Shown in pieces: positions 54,226 to 64,000 of a DNA stretch of 64,000 nucleotides. This stretch comes from Thecaphora thlaspeos (lineage: Eukaryota; Basidiomycota; Ustilaginomycetes; Urocystidales; Glomosporiaceae), in the NCBI GenBank assembly GCA_900291925.1, contig UWYS01000002.1:1270668-1334667 (forward strand). Reading direction: 5' to 3'. The first letter of the stretch is position 1; every line of letters begins with the position of its first letter. A program made the translations under genes and the position numbers. The notes under the pieces were generated by a model. It saw nothing but the letters and a program-made list of their open reading frames with translations, was not told where the DNA came from and searched no databases.

Positions 54226-55855
54226 ATGGAAGCCGCCGCCACCTCACAACAGCAGCCCGCGCGCGAGCCTAGCACCTCCCTCCTCCCACCCATCCCGCAG
54301 GCCACCTCGATCATCATCATCGGCATGGCCGGCTCCGGCAAGTCAACCTTCACCTCGGCCCTCTCTACCTACCACGCCACACTCACCGGCGCCGCATCAC
54401 ACATACACGAGCCGTCACTGTCCGCCTCGCACCCCTCGCCCTCGCCGCCCTACATGATCAACCTCGATCCCGCCGTCGGCTCGCTCCACTACGAACCCAA
54501 CGTCGACATCCGCGATACCGTAGACTACCGCCGCGTCATGCAGCAGTACAACCTCGGTCCCAACGGCGGCATCCTCACCGCACTCAACCTCTTCACCACA
54601 AAGTTCGACCAGGTCCTCGCCATCCTCGAGAAGCGCGCCCACCAGACCGACCACATCCTCCTCGATACCCCCGGACAGATTGAAATCTTCACCTGGTCCG
54701 CCAGCGGAAGCATCGTCACAGACGCCCTCGCCAGCGCCATGCCCACTGTCGTCGCCTACATCATCGACACACCAAGAACCACCGCTCCCGCCACCTTCAT
54801 GAGCAACATGCTCTACGCCTGCAGGTACGTCCCGCCCGCTTCCACTCGGCACCGCGTCCACCGTCATCTTCCATCCCACGCTCGTCCGAATCCTGACCGC
54901 CTCTGTCCCACACTCTCTCCCCACCGCCCTGCAGCATCCTCTACAAGACCAAGCTCCCCTTCATCCTCGTCTTCAACAAGACTGACGCGCAGCCGCACGA
55001 CTTTGCGCTCGAGTGGATGGCCGACTTTGAAAAGTTCCAAGAGGCCCTGCGCGCCGGCAATGCCACCGAGCCGTCGTCGCTCGCCACCGGCGGAGCGGGC
55101 ACCGGCCTCAACGGTCCCGGCGAGGAGCAGGGCTACATGAACAGCCTCATGAACAGCATGAGTCTGGTGCTCGATGAATTCTACAAGAACCTCAGAGTAC
55201 GTCCTGTCGTCTGCCCCCCCTCCAACGATTGCCCGTAGGGAGCACCCGATTGACAATGACCCCCCGACTCTTTCTACTTCTCTTCCCATCGCCCCGCTCC
55301 GCAGACGGTCGGCGTATCATCACTCACGGGCGCCGGACTCGGCTCGTTCTTCGATGCGGTGCAAGAGGCGCGACAGGAGTACATCGACGACTACCGACCC
55401 GACCTGGAACGCCTCGCCGCACAGCGCCAGGCGAAACGAGAGAGCGAAAAGAGGAAACAGCTCGAGAAACTCATGAAGGACATGAAGGTGCACTCCCGTC
55501 CTGCGCCCACCGAGGCGCAAGACGAGCAAGATGACGTACAACAGGAACCAGTAGAGGAAGAGTACGATGGTGATGGACAGATCATCGAGCCGGTACGTGT
55601 CCTTAGTTGATCTTCTTTTCGTTTGGCGGCGTGAGGGAATCGAAAGAGAGAGGGAACTAACGAATCAAACCCTCCACTATATTCTTTTGTTCTTCTCCCT
55701 CCCATCCCTCTCCCTTCTCCTTGGCCTTTGGTTGGAATCATCATCTGACCGTCACCGCCACACAGGACTCGGACGAGGAAAAACCGCACTACGACTATCC
55801 CGGTCCAGAATACGACCGAGGTGACGGAACCGTCTGGCCGCGTCCTGGCGGTTAA
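54226..55855 (+). CDS. NPA3: GPN-loop GTPase 1
   Basis: Four exons (54226-54824, 54935-55196, 55305-55592, 55766-55855; introns 110, 108 and 173 nt) encode 412 residues. Npa3/GPN1 is a cytosolic GTPase required for assembly and nuclear import of RNA polymerase II. Visible motifs are G1 GMAGSGKST (33-41), the dimer-forming GPN loop in NLGPNGGIL (G111-P-N), G3 DTPGQIE, and G4 VFNKTD across the first splice junction. [16 protein letters not shown] segment follows. The C-terminus is a charged helix ([21 protein letters not shown]) and an acidic tail ending [14 protein letters not shown], longer than in the shorter GPN2/GPN3 paralogues, which supports GPN1. Confidence 0.94.
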
Positions 55856-56258
55856 TGTGACGGTGTGCAATTTGTTTGTACTTACGTCGCTCCCTTGCCG
55901 CACCGAACGAGACGAAATACGTATCGCAGTGTCGTCGTCGTCTTCGTTGATCTTTCGCGCTGCACCGAACCGCATCGTGCTGATCGTCGAGTGTGCATGT
56001 GTGGGACAGAGGGAACCGATGTAATCGCAAGGCGATGTTACGCCAGTGTGACGTGGGAAGTAGTGGTACGATACCGAAACGTCGCCTCCGAAAGGGTGGA
56101 TACCATTCAAATTTTTTCTCTGATGGAATTCACTACAACAAAACGCAACAAGGCGCAGAGACGACGACGACCAAGGTCGATACCATCTCGCCTCACCCTT
56201 CTCTTTCGTTTCGCCGTGATCGTGTTTGTGCTCGTTCTCTTTCCTTTTCAACGACCTC
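55856..56258. other. Convergent interval between NPA3 and CYC3
   Basis: 403 bp between two 3' ends. Nothing was recognised. Confidence 0.5.
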
Positions 56259-57443
56259 TTACGCCTTGGTCGCCTCGTCACCAGCCTGACTCCACTCCTG
56301 AAACGTCTTTCTCGCTCTAACCTTAACACTTTCCAAACTATCCAACGCCGGTCTCACGTCGAGTACGAATTCCGGTTCGTCCTTCTCCGGATCGTCGGGG
56401 ACGCTATAGTAATCGATGATGTACCTCACCTCCCTTCCGTCCTGATCGCGTCTTCTCACTATCCAATCGTGTCGATCGAACGGAGGTTCTTCGCTGAACC
56501 GACTCGGCATCAACGTAGCCAACATGCCGAATAGACGGGCTTTCGGTGAAAGCGTACCCGGTTTACCCTGGAAGCGAGCCAGTTCGGCGCGAGACGAGTC
56601 GGCGCCGGCGAGTTTCTCCCATTCCAACACCTCCAGCCAGGCTTGCTCGTTGAGGAAGTTGTGGATGAGTACCATGGTCTCGACGTGTTCCTCTGGCGTC
56701 TCCCAGCCTTTTCGAAGGAGCGCGTTGTAGAATTGTTGAGGTGATGGGTACTCCCATTTCGATCCGTCGTCCGAGGACGACGAAGCGGCGGTCGTCGTGC
56801 TGGAGACACCGTCCGTGGCGCCGGCGCTGCGGGATTCGTGCGGGACAAGACACGCCGAGGCCAAGGCGGGTGCATCGTACGGCGAAGCGCCCGGTGCGGC
56901 CGAAGAGCGAGAGCGCGGGATGGAGGACATGGTCCGTTCGGTCGAGAGCACCGTCTGCTGCTCCGGTGCGGTCCCCTGGGAAAAGGTGGGCATCATGTTG
57001 AGAGGGTTGAGCGTAGAGGACCAGGACGCCTTGTCGCCTTGGCTCGTCGGCGGCGGCGGCGATGGGGCCATGGACCCTCGAGCGGTGGCACTGGCGGCGG
57101 AGGAAGAGGAAGCCTGTCGTTCGAAGAGGTAGGCATCTCGCTGGTCGTGTGGGATGGGACATTGACCTGCGCTCAAAGGAGGAAGCGCGGGTTTCTTGGT
57201 CTTGGGCGCGGGTGGTAGGTAAGGCGTCGACGAGGTGCTAGCGCTGCTGCTGCTGGCCTCTCGAGCGATGTGCATAAGGCAGCCGGAAGGAGGTGTGGAT
57301 GAGGTGGTCGCGGAGGTGGACACAGAGTGACGCTGCTGCTGCTGCTGCTGCTGCTGTGCCTGTGCCTGAGCGAGATTGTAGGCCATGAGAGCAGCGACGG
57401 CGTGGTGGTTGTTGCCGCCGGACGTGGACTGGGTGGCGCCCAT
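56259..57443 (-). CDS. CYC3: Holocytochrome c synthase (cytochrome c heme lyase)
   Basis: A single exon of 394 residues. The enzyme sits in the mitochondrial intermembrane space and attaches heme covalently to apocytochrome c. Two Cys-containing N-terminal motifs are visible: SGCLMHIARE and GQCPIPHDQR, the latter a Cys-Pro heme-binding type. The conserved body includes STLNPLNMMP, LSTERTMSSIPRS, KWEYPSPQQFYNALLRKGWE, TPEEHVETMVLIHNFLNEQAW, EVLEWEKL, FGMLATLMPSRFSEEPPFDRHDW and YIIDYYS. Poly-Gln and Ser/Thr-rich inserts in the first 200 residues lengthen it compared with yeast. It is divergent from the TTI2-like gene. Confidence 0.94.
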   Translation of the reverse strand: MGATQSTSGGNNHHAVAALMAYNLAQAQAQQQQQQQQRHSVSTSATTSSTPPSGCLMHIAREASSSSASTSSTPYLPPAPKTKKPALPPLSAGQCPIPHDQRDAYLFERQASSSSAASATARGSMAPSPPPPTSQGDKASWSSTLNPLNMMPTFSQGTAPEQQTVLSTERTMSSIPRSRSSAAPGASPYDAPALASACLVPHESRSAGATDGVSSTTTAASSSSDDGSKWEYPSPQQFYNALLRKGWETPEEHVETMVLIHNFLNEQAWLEVLEWEKLAGADSSRAELARFQGKPGTLSPKARLFGMLATLMPSRFSEEPPFDRHDWIVRRRDQDGREVRYIIDYYSVPDDPEKDEPEFVLDVRPALDSLESVKVRARKTFQEWSQAGDEATKA

Positions 57444-57913
57444 GGTGGGTGATGCGACACGATGGGGAGGAGAGGATGTGGTGGGTGGTGGTGAACGGGT
57501 GGTGACGAGGGGCGGGTTGACGGGTGGCGAGATGGGTGTAGTGTTTTGAGAAAGATGTCAGCGAAGGAAGCTTGTGTGAGCGCTGCTCCACTTCTCTCTC
57601 CGCGCCTCATCAAGCCGAGCCGTGCCGAGTCCAACCGAGGAATACAATCCAAATTCTTTCGCCGCCTCGCCGGCCTGCGCTGACAAATTTACCCTCCCCC
57701 GCAGGCAACGCGATTAGAAAGATGATTCCCAAGGCACACAGCCTCCAACAGAGCGCACCTCTCGGATCCGAAAGCCAGGCAGGGCGTTGCTTTCCCCCCC
57801 TTCCGTCCTTCTGGCGACACGTCAAGCCTTTTCTCTCGCCTCTCGCCTCGACCTGCCTCGCTCCTTCCACACCGCAAAGCCCACCATCTCCTCAACACTC
57901 GACCCTGCACGCC
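57444..57913. promoter_or_regulatory. Divergent CYC3/TTI2 promoter region
   Basis: 470 bp between divergent starts; no TATA box or other element was recognised. Confidence 0.45.
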
Positions 57914-59935
57914 ATGCTGCGCTCCCACGCCGCTGGTACCGCCGCGGACATCCTCCTCCCACCACCCAGCCGTTCCCCCTGCGTCGCTCGCCACCATGCC
58001 GTCACGTCCGCCGCGTCACAACACGCCTCAGACGCCACCAACAACCAGCCCACCCCCATCCAGCAACTCACCCCCACCCACCCAGCTCTCCAACCGCTCC
58101 TCGACACCCTCCGCCTCCTCGTACCCCCCCTTCAATTCGTCTACCAAGGCGGTCAAGCATACGAGTCCGACCCAGCCTACCCCGACCTCCTACAATGGAG
58201 GGACGTAGAGGTGCCCGCGCTCTTGCAGCGCGTCGCACGACAACTCGCCCATCTCGACATACAAGCGCTCCATAGCGAGGGGAAGCACGACCAACTCGAC
58301 TGGACGCTCTTCAAGACCGTTGCGACCTTGGCCAGGTTCGTCCCCGTGCACACCTACCTCGACGGTGACCATGCGCGCCTCGTCCACCACCACCAAGCAG
58401 CAGAGGACCAGCACGATGGCATCGATGCAGCTTGGGTCACTGCGCGTTCCTGCGACATGGCACGAGGTGAGCACGCCGTCACGTCTCTCGCATTGGGTCC
58501 AAGCGCCCAAGCGTCTATAGCTGACAACCTCCCACCTCTCTTCTCTCCGTCCCACTAGACGTCCTTTCAAGCGCCACCGCCCTCTCTTCGAACCACGTCT
58601 CGCCCTTGCGTCTCTCGATCTCGCTCCTCGACCTCTACATCCGACCCCTCTTCCACGCCGCATCGCAAAGGGGCCTCACGGATCCAGCGACGGGTCGCAA
58701 GCGTCCCGCCGCTCCGGGGTCCCACCTGCTCGTCTCGCCCGGCATGGGCGTGCACGAACCTCTGGACGACCCGCCCGTCTGGAAAGGCGGATCAGACGAG
58801 ACCCTTCTCGACCTTTCCAACGGGCTCAAGGAAGCGTCACCGCCGCTACTTGCGCATCGCGACGAGGCGCTCGGAAGCTGGAACGTCCTGTCTCACTGCA
58901 TATCGACGTTGCGTCACTGCGCCGCGACCGACACCGAGATGGCGGTATGGCAAGAAACATGGCATCGCCTCATACCGCCGCTCCTCTCGCTCCTATCCGA
59001 CCACGACACTCGATTCCGTCTCGCGGGGTCGCGTCTGGCTCTCCTCCTCCTTTCCTCTTCCGCCGTCCGCGGCTCCTCGGTGCCAGCCTCTCTGCTGCGT
59101 ACGACGGGCATCTCGACACTCCTCGACACCGCGCTAGAGGCGAATCTACGCTTCACCACCGATCCTCTCGGCGCGGAACTGCTGGATTGCGCTATAGCGG
59201 CACTGCGAAGGCTCGTACTGCTCCTCACAGAGCAAGAGGAGCAGGAAGTCGAGAGATTGAAGAAAAAGTTCGAATCGCTTCAGACGCTGGTGGAAGAAGC
59301 GATCCTACATCCTTGGAGCTACGCCACCTCGCCCTTCTCTGCGCAGAGCAAGGACGTGCGCCTGGTGGAGGTGACATCTCGATGGCTCGCCCTGCTCTCC
59401 CTTGACTTGGGAGTGGGTGTTCGAAGGGTAGTCGAGATTTCCATCGAGTTTCTCCTTCTCGGCTGGATCGGAAACCTATCCTCACTCACATCTTCTGTCC
59501 TTCCATTGTCTTTGATCATCCGAACGACAAAAACCGTCCTTTCGACGTTGAAAACCGTTCTGGTAGAAGCGAATCGCGACGGAGGGAGGATCAAGGCGGT
59601 AGAAAAGAAACGAATCGCGATCGTCACGGCGTTGGCGCGCTTCTGGACGAGGTGTCGCAGAAGCGAAGAGTTTGCGCGCGAGATGAGCATGTTGGTGCAG
59701 ACGCTCAAGAAGGTTGATGCAGAGATCGAAGAGGTGAGTGCGACGTTGTTCTCCGTGTCCAGGCGTCATTGGCCCTGACCCTTTCTTTTGTCCACCCTTT
59801 CTTTCCCCTACCCCCTCCGGGCCGCCGAAATCGCACCGCATCGCATCGCTTCGCCCTACTGCCCCATCTTCACCAAGAAAGACGTTCCAGAGCGTAATGA
59901 AAGTCGATCCATCCCGCTTCGAAATTTTCTTTTAA
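57914..59935 (+). CDS. TTI2: TTI2-like HEAT-repeat protein (TTT complex)
   Basis: Three exons (57914-58466, 58559-59733, 59891-59935; introns 92 and 157 nt) encode 590 residues of mostly helical protein. The segment WHRLIPPLLSLLSDHDTRFR, LAGSRLALLLL, then LLRTTGISTLLDTALEANL and LLDCAIAALRRLVLLL matches the pattern of Tti2 (W..llPPlL.LlDD...R.rGa.lL). HPALQPLLDTLRLLVPPLQF and WNVLSHCISTL support it further. Tti2 works with Tel2 and Tti1 as a chaperone adaptor that stabilises PIKK kinases such as Tel1 and TOR. The final 45-nt exon (ending DPSRFEIFF) was chosen from two possible acceptors; the alternative at about 59878 would change the last residues. Identification is by pattern. Confidence 0.65.
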
Positions 59936-60246
59936 AGAGCAAGTAGTGCTAGCACCATCGAACATTCTCGTCCTTTGTCGTCTTTTTTCCACCTTCACCG
60001 CGTGTATCCGTACGTACGTACCCGACTGTACAGACCGCGCCACAGACAAGATACACGCATCTACGCTGTCTTTTTACCCCATCGAAACCCACGACACGCT
60101 TCGTTTCGCGAGAAAAAAAAAAAAAAAAAAGTGAATAGACAAGTCAAAGACCACGACGAAGCCACACGAATTCCAGCAAACGATAGGAATCAGACGCGCA
60201 AGGTTTGAAAACGTCTCGCTCGTTGACCTTTGCTCCTCGTGTCAGC
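59936..60246. other. Convergent interval between TTI2 and MAP1
   Basis: 311 bp with an A18 run at about 60113-60130. No other feature was recognised. Confidence 0.5.
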
Positions 60247-61776
60247 TCATGCCGTCGTCGCGGACCCTCCCTCCTCGGCATCGTCGTCGAGTTTGCGCTT
60301 CTTGCTCTCCGCCCTCTGCTCCTTGTCCCTCCTGAGCTGCTCCCTCTTCTCCGTGGTGTCGTACACGTTTGGCCCTCCCCTCGCCGTCAGCACCTCGACG
60401 CCCGTCTCGGTGATCAGCAGCGTCTCCTCGAATGCGGCGGAGCGCGCGCCGTCCACGGTCGAGACGGTCCAGTCGTCCGGCCACGAGAGGTCGCGCCAGT
60501 TGTCGCCCTGGTTGATCATGGGCTCGATGGTAAAGATGTGGCCTGGCTGCATCACCCCGAAGCTTTTCTTTGTCCGGTGGTGGTAGATGGTGGGCGCGCC
60601 GTGGAAGACGCGGCCGATGCCGTGGCCGGTATATCTGCAGCGCCAGTGCGAGGGGAGGAGGACGAGTGGGTCAGCGATGAAAAGAAGCTCCTGGGAGCTG
60701 AAGTCGAGCAAGCAATCGTTCCGACGACCTACCGCTTGACGACGGCCAGACCGGCCGCCTCGGCGATGGGCTGGATGGTGTTTCCAATCTCGGCGTAGGG
60801 CACGCCCGGCCCGCAGATGGCAATGGCGGCGTCGAGGCACTCGCGCGTCACCTTGATCAGGTTCGTTGACTCTGCATCTGCCTTTGCCTTTTCACCGACG
60901 GGCCAGGTCCCGTTGAGGTCGCCGTGGAAGCCGTGGTGGAAGAGGGTGACGTCGAGGTTGATGATGTCGCCGTCTTCGAGCGGACGCCTGTCAGGAATGC
61001 CGTGACAGATGACTTCGTTGACCGAGCTGACACGTGCAGGAAGAGGGACAGAGGGGGAACGGAGGCCCAATCAGCCCTCAGCGAGGTCTAGAGGCGAGGG
61101 GCGCCTGGCGGGACGAGGGCAGCGACTCACGTGCAGACGCTCTTGGGGTATCCGTGGTACCCTAGCGGACTCGGGTAGCAGTCGCGCTTGATGGCCTCTG
61201 CGAAGACGACCTTGTCGATCTCGTCTGTGGTGATGCCCGGTCGGATGTGGGAGGCGGCAATGTCGAGCACCTCTCTCGCCAGCTGGTTGGCGGTCGCCAC
61301 AGTAGATCCAGGCAAGGGCATGTGGAGCAGTCGGAGCGATGAGTGCCTCGAGCAGAATGGCAGCATCGAGCGGAGAAAGCACTTACGATGGCTACCTTTC
61401 GAACGCCTTCCTGGTCCGCGGGCGGGTTGACACGAATGTTGCGCGACTCGAGCAGCTGGTGCGGTGCGGGGTGCAGGTAGAGTGGGCGGTCACGAGGGGG
61501 GGGTACGTTCGTCAGTACCGTGTTGTCGGTCGAACACGGCAGGATCAAGGTGGAGGAGGCGCTGACCTGCCACCAAAAGGCCAACCACATTCTTACCCCT
61601 TCCCTGGCGTAGTTTGGCTTGCGGATCGAGGGCGGGACCTTTGACTTTGGTGCGAGCGGGTAGAGGGCCTTTACGGTGCCAGAGTACTTGAAGCCGGGAG
61701 CGCCCTCGAACGGGTCGTATGTGGAGTCGCTGGACGATGCGGCATCGTCGCGTTTTAATGTGGCTGTAGGAGACAT
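60247..61776 (-). CDS. MAP1: Methionine aminopeptidase 1
   Basis: Five exons (61776-61597, 61455-61387, 61282-61131, 61026-60733, 60634-60247; introns 141, 104, 104 and 98 nt) encode 360 residues. The enzyme removes initiator methionine from nascent proteins. Catalytic blocks are intact: [47 protein letters not shown], and metal ligands in [18 protein letters not shown] (two Asp). Further blocks are [14 protein letters not shown] (His), [10 protein letters not shown] (Glu) and FEETLLIT (Glu). The N-terminus goes directly into [15 protein letters not shown], with only about 29 residues before it. The zinc-finger region that type 1 enzymes use for ribosome docking is therefore absent, unless an unseen upstream exon exists. 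The C-terminus has a basic extension ([19 protein letters not shown]). Confidence 0.94.
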
Positions 61777-62182
61777 GGTAGCGGCGGCGGTGATGGTGGT
61801 GGCAAGGGTCGATGTAGAGGAAGGTGGTCCAAAGGCGGCGGTGAGGGGGGGCGGCCGTCCGAGTAACTACAGACTGTATGCCGCCAAATTTCTGCCTGCG
61901 TGCCTGCATGGCCGCCTGGGCTGCTTGCCGACTTCCGAGGACAGCGCGCACAGCTCATTCGGCGCGAGCCAAGCGCCTAGCGCCAGGCGCCGAACCGCGC
62001 TCGCCCTTCACTCTCTCCGCTCATCATCTTCTGCTCCAGCTACCGCCTACAAATCCCTTCTTATTCCTTTACCCTCAGATACCTCTTTAGCCACCGACGT
62101 CAAGCACCGACATCTCGCGAATTTACCAGTCCGACACTTCTGCCACCCTCATAGATTCCCCCCCCCCTTCGAGCGCCCCGAC
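61777..62182. promoter_or_regulatory. Divergent MAP1/YRA1 promoter region
   Basis: 406 bp between divergent starts, C-rich just before YRA1 (a C run at 62160-62167). No other feature was recognised. Confidence 0.45.
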
Positions 62183-63538
62183 ATGTCCTCCAGGCTCCTC
62201 AATCAGTCACTCGGTCAGATCTCGACAGACGACCGCAGACAGCCCTCCGGCCCTGTATCTCGCAACTCGCCCTACAACGTACGTGAATGATCCGACGCTC
62301 TGCTCTCTCTCTCTCTCTCTCTTTCTTCACTCCGTCACTCGCGTCCCCTCCTCTGGCCGCCCTCCAGCTCCCGCCCCTCTGCCTCTTCCTCCCTCCCGAA
62401 ATTGACCGCCACTGCGTCGACCTCTCCATCCCTTCCCTCGTTCAATGCAACCCTTCCCGCGCACAGCGGCCGAGTCGCACCGCAGGCGGAGGAGTAGACG
62501 ATACCTGGAAGCATGACATGTTCGACTCACACAGCGCAAACCCCCGTACAAGAGACGGCAGACCCGCTCGCGGCGCATCCTCGCGCGCTCCCACGGCCTC
62601 GCTCAAGCTGACCGGCAAGCTCACTATCGACAACCTACACTACGACGTCAGCGAGGGCGAGCTGCGCGACCTCTTTGAACGCATCGCTCCCGTCGTAAAG
62701 GCCTTTGTCAAGGTGCGCTAGCTCCTCTCCGCCCCGAGACTGCCGCCGTCGCCCCGCAACGCTCTACACGCTCGCATTCGCTGACCCTTCTCGTCCGCCT
62801 GTGCCTCGATGGAACGCGCGCGCAGTACGACCGATCGGGCCGCTCGACGGGACAAGCGGTTGTCATCTACGAAGACGCAGACGACGCCTCGGCCGCAAGG
62901 GGCGAGTACGACGGCGCAAAGGCAAAAGGGCAGGTCATCACCATCTCGCAGGAGATGCGCACAGACCGCCCGCCTCGCCCACCAGCGGGTGCCGAGGGAT
63001 TGGCGGGGCAAAGCGGAGGTGGCAAGGACCTGTTGTCTCGGTTCGACCTGCTGTCGCGCATGGGAGGGTGAGTATGGGTTGATTCGTCCAGCGGCTCCAT
63101 CGACCGAGACATCGCCCTCTAACTTTCCGCGGCCACACAAACAAATCACCTCATGGTCCCTTCCCGATCTTCCGCTCCGCACACAGACCGAAGCCTGAGC
63201 CGCCGCGCAACGCCCCAAAGGGTCCCGCCGCCGAAACCGCCCGCTTCTCCAACGGTGGCCGGACAGCTGGACGAAACGGTCCTCAACGCGGCGTCAGCAA
63301 CAGCAACAGCAGCGGCGGCGGCGGCCGTGGGCGTGAAACGCAGCAGGCGCAGACGCAATCATCGGGACGCGGAGGAGGACGCGAGAAGCGCAAGCCCGCC
63401 AGCCGCGAAGACTTGGACACCGAGCTCGAGGCTTTCATGAAGGCTTCCGGCACAAGTGCACCTGCAGAGGTACCCGCTCCCAACTCGACGGTGGCATCCA
63501 TCCACGCCGTGCCCACCGAGGACGTCGAGATGGCTTGA
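62183..63538 (+). CDS. YRA1: mRNA export factor of the ALY/REF family
   Basis: Four exons (62183-62278, 62467-62712, 62826-63067, 63187-63538; introns 188, 113 and 119 nt) encode 311 residues. Yra1/ALY couples transcription to mRNA export by linking the TREX complex and UAP56 to Mex67. A short N-terminal part (MSSRLLNQSLGQISTDDRR) precedes an Arg-rich linker. The RRM spans the second and third exons: GKLTIDNLHYDVSEGELRDLF (RNP2-like), then TGQAVVIYEDADDASAA (RNP1 region). An RGG-type Gly/Arg/Asn region follows. The C-terminal box DLDTELEAFMKAS is the UAP56-binding motif of ALY proteins. This is the last gene on the chromosome arm: its stop codon is 290 bp from the telomere array. Confidence 0.92.
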
Positions 63539-63828
63539 GAGTTTGCTTGCTCGATTCGATCATCGTCTGCGTTCCCTAACCCCAGTTTCTCACAATACAC
63601 ACCGCCGTGTAACCCTAACCATTGTGGCTGACGAGATGATGCATGTCCGTTGGCAAAGAGACGAGGCCGAGCTCATGCAGCCCCGAAATCCCATTTCAGC
63701 TTGTTTGGAAGAAACAGTGGCCAAAATGGGTTACAAGGCGCTGCCCGCCCCAACCCCAACTTGGCCAAAATTAATTTTCCTGATCTAATGTAACCAACTG
63801 GTAGACAAATCAAAATAATGTGTTGCAG
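63539..63828. other. Very short subtelomeric spacer
   Basis: 290 bp between the YRA1 stop and the telomere. It includes two short telomere-like strings in the opposite orientation (CCCTAACCCC at 63574-63583 and AACCCTAACC at 63611-63620) and a lower-GC tail. No subtelomeric gene family or helicase was recognised. Confidence 0.7.
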
Positions 63829-64000
63829 TTAGGGTTAGGGTTAGGGTTAGGGTTAGGGTTAGGGTTAGGGTTAGGGTTAGGGTTAGGGGTTAGGGTTAGG
63901 GTTAGGGTTAGGGTTAGGGTTAGGTTAGGGTTAGGGTTAGGGTTAGGGTTAGGGTTAGGGTTAGGGTTAGGGTTAGGGTTAGGGTTAGGGTTAGGGTTAG
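63829..64000 (+). repeat. Telomere, (TTAGGG)n
   Basis: 172 bp of TTAGGG repeats reaching the window end, G-rich strand 5' to 3' toward the end as expected for a right chromosome terminus. Two variant units are present: TTAGGGG at 63883-63889 and TTAGG at 63920-63924. Confidence 0.97.

Noticed and set aside
57238..57652. Minus-strand frames extending upstream of the CYC3 start
   Set aside because: Pro/Ser/His-rich leader translations in other frames; the ATG at 57443 fits the family N-terminus.

Overview
This window is the right-hand end of a fungal chromosome. It finishes in a (TTAGGG)n telomere at 63829-64000. The gene content is that of a basidiomycete, and the style suggests a smut-related yeast or Ustilaginomycotina: high GC and CpG, C/T-rich 5' leaders, short GT-AG introns (mostly 85-175 nt), and long Ser/Ala/Gln-rich insertions in housekeeping proteins. 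The placement below phylum level is inference. Exon structures were built by hand from splice sites, phase and family conservation. Every spliced model closes in frame.

Layout, left to right. 1-1224: N-terminal part of a SUN-like membrane protein (minus, cut by the edge). 2793-6310: Zn2Cys6 transcription factor (minus). 8240-11885: mitochondrial calcium uniporter MCU and COQ2 (plus). 12379-18989: an accessory island with three intronless genes for secreted, low-complexity proteins. 19234-20943: SPE2 (minus). 21787-24055: UBA2. 24179-25628: centrin-like EF-hand protein (minus). 25940-27977: eIF2B beta. 28427-30480: QCR2 (minus). 31100-32398: SUR2. 32849-34991: VHS-GAT sorting adaptor (minus). 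About 35441-36340: CpG-depleted DDE transposon relic. 36659-40333: NBS1. 40922-42685 and 43918-46085: two tandem GNAT-like paralogues, both broken. 47222-47712: a 76-residue, three-exon protein. 47954-49602: BRL1/BRR6 (minus). 49979-53005: large phosphatase-like protein of the OCA/SIW14 type. 54226-55855: NPA3/GPN1. 56259-57443: cytochrome c heme lyase (minus). 57914-59935: TTI2-like. 60247-61776: methionine aminopeptidase 1 (minus). 62183-63538: YRA1/ALY, which stops only 290 bp before the telomere.

Most genes are unlinked housekeeping functions: mitochondrial respiration and calcium (MCU, COQ2, QCR2, CYC3), DNA damage and genome stability (NBS1, TTI2, UBA2), nuclear envelope and mRNA export (SUN-like, BRL1, YRA1), and translation or protein maturation (eIF2B beta, MAP1, NPA3).

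The most interesting part is the island at 12-19 kb. Its three predicted secreted proteins have unrelated low-complexity middles, but each has a signal peptide and ends in the same kind of tail: a basic run ending in Lys-Arg, then a 10-12 residue His/Arg/Leu peptide (HHLRRLLKHH, HLLRRFPRSHHY, HRILRLDRHHH). Lys-Arg is a Kex2-type site, so each precursor could release a small cationic His-rich peptide. I do not recognise this family. No tRNA, rRNA or CRISPR array was found.
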